Shown: positions 58,043 to 64,000 of the stretch, one piece after another
How the letters are laid out: each line of letters opens with the position of its first letter
How positions within the stretch are numbered: position 1 is the first letter of the stretch
Assembly: GCA_900757615.1 (NCBI GenBank)
Contig: CAAEON010000015.1
Location: 40,361-104,360, forward strand
Direction: 5' to 3'
DNA from: an uncultured Collinsella sp.
GTDB taxonomy: Bacteria > Actinomycetota > Coriobacteriia > Coriobacteriales > Coriobacteriaceae
Length of the DNA: 64,000 nucleotides
Made by a program: the position numbers and the translations under genes
The notes under the pieces: model-generated
Database searches by the model: none
The model's input: the letters and a program-made list of their open reading frames with translations, nothing else
Told to the model about the DNA's origin: nothing

Positions 58043-60739
58043 ATGGAAGAAATGCCCAAGAACTACGATCCGTCGACCAACGAGCCGGCGATCCTGCAGA
58101 AGTGGCTCGACGGCGGCTACTACAAGCGCCGTGAGGGCGTGGGCGATTGCACTGTCACCATTCCGCCTCCCAATGTGACCGGTAAGCTCCACATGGGTCA
58201 CGCCACCGACGACTCCATCCAGGACGCCATCATCCGTATGGCCCGCATGCGCGGCAAGTCCACGCGTTGGGTCCTGGGCACCGACCACGCCGGTATCGCT
58301 ACGCAGACCAAGGTCGATAAGAAACTCAAGAGTGAGGGCATCAGCCGCCTGGAGATTGGCCGCGACAAGTTTGTCGACGCCTGCTGGGACTGGACCCACG
58401 AGTACGGCGGCATCATCGTCGAGCAGATCAAGCGCATGGGCTGCTCCGTCGACTTTGATAACGAGCGTTTCACCATGGACGAGGATTACGCACAGGCCGT
58501 GCGCAAGGTCTTCTGCGATTGGTACCACGACGGCCTGATCTACCGTGGCAAGCGCATCGTCAACTGGTGCCCCAACTGCACCACCGCCATCTCGGACGAC
58601 GAGGCCGAGTACAAGGACGAGAAGGGCCACCTGTGGCACCTGCGCTACCCGCTGACCGAGCCGGTCAACGGCCAGGACTACATCGTCGTCGCCACCACGC
58701 GCCCCGAGACCATGCTCGGCGACACGGGCGTTGCCGTCTCCCCGAGGGACCCCGAGAAGGCCGCCTTCGTGGGCAAGACCGTCAAGCTCCCCATCGTCGA
58801 CCGCGAGATCCCCATCTTTGAGGATTGGCATGTCGACGCCAACTTTGGCTCCGGCTTCGTTAAGGTCACCCCGGCCCACGACCCCAACGACTACGCCATG
58901 GGTCAGGCCCACGGCCTGCCGCAGATCAATATCTTCGACGAGCACGCGGTGGTCGTCGAGGGCTACGGCGAGTTCACCGGCATGAACCGCGACGAGTGCC
59001 GCGAGGCCGTCATCAAGTGGTTCGACGAGCACGGCCTGCTCGATCACGTCGAGGACCTCGACCATTCCGTCATGCACTGCTACCGTTGCGACTCCGCGCT
59101 GGAGCCGTGGCTGTCCGAGCAGTGGTTTGTGGCCGTCGACAAGCTCAAGGGACCGGCGCTCGACGCCGTCAACTCCGGCAAGGTCACCTTCCACCCCGCG
59201 CGCTGGACGCAGACCTACACCACCTGGATGGAGAACCTCAAGGACTGGTGCATCAGCCGCCAGCTGTGGTGGGGCCACCGCATCCCCGTGTTCTACTGCG
59301 AGGACTGCGGCTGGGAGGACGCCCTGACCGAGGACACCGATGTGTGCCCCAAGTGCGGCGGCCATCACGTCCATCAGGACGAGAATGTTCTGGACACCTG
59401 GTTCAGCTCGCAGCTGTGGACCTTCGCCACGCAGGGCTGGCCACAAAAGCCGGAGCTGCTCGAGGGACATCACCCCACGACGGCGCTCGTCACCGCGCGC
59501 GACATCATCGCGCTGTGGGTCGCCCGCATGGTCATGAGCTCGCTGTACTTCTTGGACGAGGTGCCGTTTAAGGATGTCGTCATCTACCCGACGATTCTGG
59601 CCAAGGACGGCAGCCGCATGTCCAAGTCCAAGGGCAACGGCGTTGACCCCATGGACCTCATCGGCATGTACGGCGCCGACGCCATGCGCTATAACCTGCT
59701 TACGCTGTGCACCAACAACCAGGACGTTAAGTTCGACGCGAACATCGACAAGAAGACCAAGAAGCTCATCGACAGCCCGCGCACCGACCAGGCCAAGAGC
59801 TTTGTGACCAAGATCTGGAACGCCAGCCGCTTCCTGCTCATGAACATGGAGGGCTACACGCCCGGCGAGCCCGTCGTGGAGACCCCGGCCGACGCCTGGA
59901 TGTTCAGCCGCCTGGCCAAGGCCGTGAAGATGGTCACAGAGGGCATCGAGAACTACACCTTTGGCGACATGGCCCGCGGCGTGCAGCAGTTTTTCTGGAA
60001 CGAGGTCTGCGACTGGTACGTCGAGGTCACCAAGGCCCGCCTGAAGGGCGAGGGCCGTCTGCAGGCGCAGCGCAACCTGATCTTCGTGCTCGATACCTCC
60101 ATTCGCCTGATGCACCCGCTTATGCCGTTTGTCACCGAGGAGATCTGGGACAACATGCCGGCGAGCGTGCTCGACCTGGACGCCGAGGGCAACGCGGACC
60201 GCGCCGAGGCGCTCATGATCGCCAAGTGGCCCGAGCCCGCCGACTACGCTAAGTATGTTGACGAGGACGCCGAGCGCGCGTTTGAGCTGTGCCGTACTGT
60301 CGTGTCCGCTGCCCGCTCCACGCGTTCGCGTTATCGCTTGAGCCCCAAGGCCGAGCTCGACGTGGTCGTGCGTGCCGGTGCCGAGGACATTGAGAAGCTC
60401 GAGAGCCTGCGCTCGACCATCGAGCCGCTGGCGAACACCGCCTCGCTGGTCATGGGTACCGACGTTGAGAAGCCGGCTGCGAGCATCGCCGTGGTCGATA
60501 GCGGCGTCGAGGTCTTTGTGGTGCTCGAGGGCAAGGTTGATCTTTCGGCCGAGAAGGCACGCCTGGAGAAGGAGATCGCCGCGGCCCAGAAGGAGCTCGC
60601 CGGCTGCGAGAAGACGCTCGCCAACGAGGGCTTTGTGGCCAAGGCCGCGCCTGCGGTGGTCCAGAAGAAGAGGGACCGTGCAGCTGAGCTCAAGGAGATC
60701 CTGGCGGCGCTGACTGCTCAGGTTGCTGACTTCTCGTAG
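58043..60739 (+). CDS. valS: Valyl-tRNA synthetase
   Basis: This 898-residue class I synthetase charges tRNA-Val. The HIGH motif is NVTGKLHMGHATDD (about 45-58); the editing domain (CP1) carries VVATTRPETMLGDTGVAV and FGSGFVKVTPAHDPNDYAMG; KMSKS is DGSRMSKSKGNGVDP (near 533). The C-terminus ends in a coiled coil (AEKARLEKEIAAAQKEL...) that contacts the tRNA, typical for ValRS. ATG 58043 follows AGGGAGAG; the ATG three codons later is an alternative. Confidence 0.97.
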   Translation: MEEMPKNYDPSTNEPAILQKWLDGGYYKRREGVGDCTVTIPPPNVTGKLHMGHATDDSIQDAIIRMARMRGKSTRWVLGTDHAGIATQTKVDKKLKSEGISRLEIGRDKFVDACWDWTHEYGGIIVEQIKRMGCSVDFDNERFTMDEDYAQAVRKVFCDWYHDGLIYRGKRIVNWCPNCTTAISDDEAEYKDEKGHLWHLRYPLTEPVNGQDYIVVATTRPETMLGDTGVAVSPRDPEKAAFVGKTVKLPIVDREIPIFEDWHVDANFGSGFVKVTPAHDPNDYAMGQAHGLPQINIFDEHAVVVEGYGEFTGMNRDECREAVIKWFDEHGLLDHVEDLDHSVMHCYRCDSALEPWLSEQWFVAVDKLKGPALDAVNSGKVTFHPARWTQTYTTWMENLKDWCISRQLWWGHRIPVFYCEDCGWEDALTEDTDVCPKCGGHHVHQDENVLDTWFSSQLWTFATQGWPQKPELLEGHHPTTALVTARDIIALWVARMVMSSLYFLDEVPFKDVVIYPTILAKDGSRMSKSKGNGVDPMDLIGMYGADAMRYNLLTLCTNNQDVKFDANIDKKTKKLIDSPRTDQAKSFVTKIWNASRFLLMNMEGYTPGEPVVETPADAWMFSRLAKAVKMVTEGIENYTFGDMARGVQQFFWNEVCDWYVEVTKARLKGEGRLQAQRNLIFVLDTSIRLMHPLMPFVTEEIWDNMPASVLDLDAEGNADRAEALMIAKWPEPADYAKYVDEDAERAFELCRTVVSAARSTRSRYRLSPKAELDVVVRAGAEDIEKLESLRSTIEPLANTASLVMGTDVEKPAASIAVVDSGVEVFVVLEGKVDLSAEKARLEKEIAAAQKELAGCEKTLANEGFVAKAAPAVVQKKRDRAAELKEILAALTAQVADFS

Positions 60740-60754
60740 GCGTTACTGGGGGAC

Positions 60755-60862
60755 GCGGTTTGGGGCATTGCTCGCTACTGCGGACAGTCCTGCTCGCACG
60801 AAGGCCACATTAAGTGGCCTTCGGCTCGTGCGGAACTTGTATCGAGCAATGCCCCAAACCGC
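60755..60862. repeat. Composite palindrome family A, copy 3 (reverse orientation, diverged)
   Basis: A perfect 20-bp inverted repeat (60755-60774 with 60843-60862, GCGGTTTGGGGCATTGCTCG) encloses a 68-nt core. Read on the minus strand the core contains TTCCGCACGAGCCGAAGGCC, ACTTAATGTGGCC and a diverged right part, so it is homologous to copies 1 and 2. The arm is again unique. It lies between valS and folC. Confidence 0.85.
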
Positions 60863-61013
60863 TCCCATGGCGGTTACGTGGTCGTCCGCTGCCTGGCAGG
60901 GCCACTGGGTTGTACCCTTGATTTTGCTGCAAGCGGATAAAGGCTGATATTGTCAACGCGAGGGGCTCATTCTTTTTGGTGGGCCTCTTTTTCTGTAATT
61001 GGAGACTTGGGTT

Positions 61014-62357
61014 ATGGCTAAGCGTTCTGGGTCGTATTCTGTGCCGTTCTCGTTTGAGTTGCTTTCGTTTGATGAGGCTGTTGGGCTTGCTGCTGATACG
61101 GGGCGGATTTCTGGGGATGCTGGGCCTCTGCTTGAGACGGTTGTCGATATGCTCGATGAGCTAGGGCGTCCGGACGAGTACTTTGATTGCATTCAGGTTG
61201 CCGGTACCAATGGCAAGACTTCGACTACGCGTTTTACGGCTGCTATCCTTCGCGGCGAGGGGCTCAAGACCGCGCTGTATACGTCGCCGCAGCTGGTGCG
61301 CTATCCCGAGCGTATGGAGGTCGATGGACGCGTCGTGAGCGACGAGGCCTTTGCTCGTGGCGTTTCTGCCGCTGTCGAGGCGGGACATCGCGTGAATGCG
61401 CGCCGTGTGGCGGCGGGGGAGTGCGCCTATTCCATCACGCCGTTTGACCTGCTGACGGCTGCCGCACTTGTAGTGTTTGCCGAGGCTTGCGTGGACGTGG
61501 CCGTGCTTGAGGTTGGCATGGGCGGACGCTGGGATGCTACGAGTGCGACCGACCCCGTGGCCGTTGCCATCACAGGCATCGGGCTCGACCATACACGCAT
61601 TCTGGGAGATACGCTCGAGGCCATTGCGGGGGAGAAGGCTGCGGTCATTAAGCCCGGACGCCTGGTCGTGCTGGGCGAGGGCACGCACGAGCCGAGCGTG
61701 CAGCGCGTAATGGATGTCCGTTGTCGCGAGTGCGGTGTGGTGCCGCTGGTGGTGAGCCACTCCACGACCAAGGTGCCGACGCATGTGGGTGATACGGTGG
61801 AGTTCAGCTGCACCACGCCGCGCGCGATTTATACGTCGAGCATGGTCAAGCCGGCCTATCAGCCGCAGAATGCTGCGTGCGCGATTATGCTCTGCGAGGG
61901 GTATCTGGGTCGCGAGCTCGACCACGATGCGCTTGATGCGTCGCTTATGGGTTGCCCCACACCGGGTCGCTTTGATGTGTTGGGAACTGATCCGCTCAAG
62001 CTGATCGATGCCTGCCATAACTCACAGAGCTGCGAAAACTTTGTGAGCGCGCTGGACGAGATCGACCCGTGCGTGGAGAACCGCCCCACGCTGCTGTGTG
62101 CCGCGCTGGCCGATAAGGACGTGGCGGGCATCGTTGACGTTTTGGTTCCGGCGTTCCCCCGCGTGGTCGTGACGCAGACCGATTCCGATCGCGCCCTGCC
62201 GGTAGAGGAGCTCGCCGCCCTTGTGGACGCCGATAAGCTCGCGGGCGTATACCAGAGCGTGTCCGAGGCCCTCGCTGCCCTCGATGCCGCAGGCGAGCCC
62301 TTCGTAGCAGCCGGCACCATCACCCTAGCCGGCGAAGTGGCCGGCTTGCTCCGTTAA
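61014..62357 (+). CDS. folC: Folylpolyglutamate/dihydrofolate synthase
   Basis: This 447-residue ATP ligase adds glutamate to folates. The P-loop IQVAGTNGKTSTTRF (about 62-76), TSPQLVRYPERMEVDGR (about 91-107), VAVLEVGMGGRWDATSA and ITGIGLDHTRILGDTLEAIAGEKA (about 187-210) are FolC signatures, and the C-terminal glutamate-ligase domain contains CPTPGRFDVL and DACHNSQSCENF. ATG 61014 follows TTGGAG; TTG 60999 is less likely. It is convergent with the M24 peptidase gene. Confidence 0.94.
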   Translation: MAKRSGSYSVPFSFELLSFDEAVGLAADTGRISGDAGPLLETVVDMLDELGRPDEYFDCIQVAGTNGKTSTTRFTAAILRGEGLKTALYTSPQLVRYPERMEVDGRVVSDEAFARGVSAAVEAGHRVNARRVAAGECAYSITPFDLLTAAALVVFAEACVDVAVLEVGMGGRWDATSATDPVAVAITGIGLDHTRILGDTLEAIAGEKAAVIKPGRLVVLGEGTHEPSVQRVMDVRCRECGVVPLVVSHSTTKVPTHVGDTVEFSCTTPRAIYTSSMVKPAYQPQNAACAIMLCEGYLGRELDHDALDASLMGCPTPGRFDVLGTDPLKLIDACHNSQSCENFVSALDEIDPCVENRPTLLCAALADKDVAGIVDVLVPAFPRVVVTQTDSDRALPVEELAALVDADKLAGVYQSVSEALAALDAAGEPFVAAGTITLAGEVAGLLR

Positions 62358-62371
62358 CCCATCCCCTCGGC

Positions 62372-62438
62372 AGTTGCGGTGATATACGGACTGTTTTACA
62401 AGCCAGAAGCCTCAAACAGTCCGTATTTCACCGCAACT
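62372..62438. repeat. Palindromic repeat family E, copy 3 (67 bp)
   Basis: Left arm 62372-62396 and right arm 62414-62438 match at 24 of 25 positions as inverted repeats; the right arm ends TCCGTATTTCACCGCAACT, as in the other copies. The 17-nt centre (62397-62413) is different again. It lies between the convergent folC and M24 peptidase genes. Confidence 0.9.
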
Positions 62439-62462
62439 TAGTTTGGGGACTTGGGGATGAGG

Positions 62463-63551
62463 TTAGTCTAGGCGGACCAGATCGTGGGGGTAGGCGTTGA
62501 GAATCTCGACGCCGTTCTCGGTAACCAGGGCCAAGTCCTCGATGCGGACGCCGGTGCGGCCGGGGAGGTAGATGCCCGGTTCGATGGAGAACGTCATGCC
62601 TGGCTCTACGACCCGCTCGTTGACCAGCGAGACGTCGCCCGGCTCGTGGTCCTGCAGACCGATCGAGTGGCCCAGGCGATGCGTAAAGTACTTGCCGTAG
62701 CCAGCGTCCTCGATCACGTCGCGCGCGGCACGGTCCAGGTCGCACATGCGCACGCCTGGGGCGATGAGCGCCTCGGCAGCCTCGTTGGCGCGGCGCACGA
62801 TGTTGTAGATGCGCGCGGTCTCCTCGTCCGGCTCGCCCCAAAAGAACGTGCGCGTCATATCCGAGCAGTAGTTGCGGCGACGCCCGCCAATGTCGAACAG
62901 CACCACGTCGCCGCGCTTGAGTACGGTGCCGTCGGGCTCGTGATGTGGGTCTCCGGCGTTGGCGCCAAAGCTCACGATGGGCGGAAAGCTAAAGCCCTCG
63001 CAGTCGTGCTTGCGGTACAGGCCGAGCATCTGGTCGGCAATTTCGCGTTCCGTCACGCCCTCGTGGACGAGCTTGATCGCGTCGGCCATCACGGCGTCGT
63101 TGGCTGCGGAGGACATGCGCATGAGCTCCTGCTCGGCGGCATCCTTGTAGGTGCGCGCGGCGGTGACGGCAAAGTCGCCCAGGAAAAACTCGCTGGCGGC
63201 GTGGCGCTCCATGAGCGGCATCAAAAAGCCGGAGCGCATGACGGTGTCGATGCCGAGTGGTTTGGTCGGATTGACCTCGCGAGCGATGGCGCCGGCCACG
63301 ACGTCGGTATCGGTGTGATAGGCGACGCGGGCATTGTCGTATTCCGGCAGCTGGTGTAGAGCGTTGACTAGGATTGCCGGCTCGGCATTGCGCGCGAGCA
63401 GCACGCCACAAAAACGCTCGAACATATCGGCATAAAAGCCGGTCAGGTAATAGATCGACCACGGGTCGTTTACGAGCAGCTGCGCGCCGGGGTGCTGAGC
63501 CTCGAGCGCATCGAGCACGCGCGCCACGCGCTGGTCATCGACATGTGCCAT
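62463..63551 (-). CDS. M24 family metallopeptidase (Xaa-Pro aminopeptidase/prolidase type)
   Basis: This 362-residue enzyme has an N-terminal creatinase-like domain (about 1-125) and a C-terminal pita-bread domain with metal ligands in VVLFDIGGRRRNYCSDMTRTFFWG (two Asp, about 215-238), THRLGHSIGLQDHEPG (His, about 290-305), FSIEPGIYLPG (Glu, about 320) and GVRIEDLALVT (Glu, about 336). These five ligands bind two Mn or Co ions. It probably cleaves Xaa-Pro peptides. ATG 63551 follows GAAAGGATGTTTC. Convergent with folC, sharing the family E repeat. Confidence 0.93.
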   Translation of the reverse strand: MAHVDDQRVARVLDALEAQHPGAQLLVNDPWSIYYLTGFYADMFERFCGVLLARNAEPAILVNALHQLPEYDNARVAYHTDTDVVAGAIAREVNPTKPLGIDTVMRSGFLMPLMERHAASEFFLGDFAVTAARTYKDAAEQELMRMSSAANDAVMADAIKLVHEGVTEREIADQMLGLYRKHDCEGFSFPPIVSFGANAGDPHHEPDGTVLKRGDVVLFDIGGRRRNYCSDMTRTFFWGEPDEETARIYNIVRRANEAAEALIAPGVRMCDLDRAARDVIEDAGYGKYFTHRLGHSIGLQDHEPGDVSLVNERVVEPGMTFSIEPGIYLPGRTGVRIEDLALVTENGVEILNAYPHDLVRLD

Positions 63552-64000
63552 GAAACATCCTTTCGCTAGGCTGCCACCATGGTATCCCCAATGCCAGGGT
63601 AGTCAATTTGGGACGGGGCTATTTTAGCTGTGTCAAACATACGGAATGATTTTTCTGGGACGGGGATTAAATAATCATTCGGCACCCAATGATTATTTAA
63701 TCCCCGTCCCAGAAAAAATATTTGAGCGAACGTTCGGGCAAAAGTTGTCATAAGAGCCCGCCCCAAATGGGCTGGTTTCAAAAGTATGGCGGATTACGGG
63801 GCTGGACCTGTATTACTTGACCATGGGAAAAATCGCGAATTTAAAACCGCAGGTAGATGGCTTATCAAAAATCGAAAAGTGCCGGCAAGGATAGGGGTCT
63901 CGGTAGCGCGCAGAGATGTGGTGTAAGAGGCGGGGCATGCCCCGCCTCCGCCCTTTCTTGAAAGGGAGGGGACACCGCCTAGAATTCGTCGTTGGAGTAA
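63552..64000. other. Right-end intergenic region with several palindromes
   Basis: This 449-bp stretch contains no supported complete gene. It holds the perfect palindrome at 63650-63717, the 17-mer shared with palindrome G (63843-63859) and, near 63931-63965, two hairpins (GGCGGGGC/GCCCCGCC and CCCTTTC/GAAAGGG) that may terminate a minus-strand gene. The final bases could encode the last residues YSNDEF and a stop of such a gene, but six residues do not identify it. Confidence 0.5.
63650..63717. repeat. Perfect 30-bp palindrome F
   Basis: Positions 63650-63679 (TTTTTCTGGGACGGGGATTA...) and 63688-63717 are exact 30-bp complements around the loop CGGCACCC. The half-site GGGACGGGG also occurs once more nearby (63610-63618). 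A-runs and T-runs flank both ends, so it could terminate in both directions, but perfect 30-bp complementarity is far beyond terminator needs. Confidence 0.9.

Noticed and set aside
63566..63781. A 71-codon minus-strand open frame
   Set aside because: It is simply the translation of palindrome F and its flanks.
1..64000. CRISPR array
   Set aside because: No regularly spaced direct repeats and no cas-like proteins; the dispersed repeats are palindromes tens of kb apart.
63980..64000. C-terminal end of a further minus-strand gene (YSNDEF then stop)
   Set aside because: Only six residues are visible; plausible because hairpins follow, but not enough to call a gene.

Overview
This window is a high-GC, densely coded bacterial chromosome segment, most probably from an anaerobic Coriobacteriia member close to Collinsella. 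I infer that from overall protein character and gene content (a selenocysteine system, a double-cubane iron-sulfur protein pair, a formate channel, NADP glutamate dehydrogenase, a TTG-started four-domain S1 protein). I had no database search to confirm it. No prophage, transposase, integrase, CRISPR array or rRNA gene was seen.

Layout. 0-6.4 kb: a TPP riboswitch and the 5' end of thiC (minus), a small membrane protein, yaaA, an M18 aminopeptidase and polA. 6.6-12.6 kb: a HAD phosphatase, then argG and argH behind an apparent arginine attenuator, ndk and rpiB. 12.9-18.7 kb: a cysteine desulfidase-like gene, a sugar isomerase/PTS/DeoR group and another HAD protein. 19-28.9 kb: S1, RNase P RNA, yigZ, a CGCAxxG protein, an O-acetylhomoserine sulfhydrylase, an MFS exporter, xpt, a stand-alone release-factor-like protein, a lipid kinase and a CLC transporter.

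29-54 kb is a molybdenum and selenium block. It holds moeA, mogA and modABC (molybdate uptake and cofactor). Next come two double-cubane cluster proteins with their ATPase activator, then selD (itself with an in-frame UGA), yedF, a DUF3343 protein and a cysteine desulfurase. These are followed by brnQ, tRNA-Pro, tRNA-Gly, focA, selA, selB and tRNA-Sec. The block ends with gdhA and a two-gene xanthine-dehydrogenase-type molybdenum hydroxylase. The genes form a plausible chain: cysteine desulfurase and YedF/DUF3343 handle S or Se, SelD makes selenophosphate, SelA/SelB/tRNA-Sec insert Sec, and Mod/Moe/Mog supply the hydroxylase. 54-64 kb is housekeeping: tRNA-Leu, tig, clpP, clpX, valS, folC and an M24 peptidase.

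The most unusual signal is non-coding. Intergenic gaps hold several families of long composite palindromes. Family A (three copies) has a conserved core of about 66 nt inside perfect 20-30 bp inverted arms whose outer sequence differs at every locus. Its two closest copies differ only by one compensatory base pair. Family B (two copies, 78-nt cores) flanks the second double-cubane gene and also shows compensatory changes. Family E (three copies, each exactly 67 bp) is the reverse: conserved 25-bp arms around a 17-nt variable centre. Single palindromes of similar build lie beside rnpB, tRNA-Gly, focA, tRNA-Sec and the right end. The second strong signal is a 24-codon leader peptide ending in an arginine cluster before argG, followed by mutually exclusive hairpins and a terminator.
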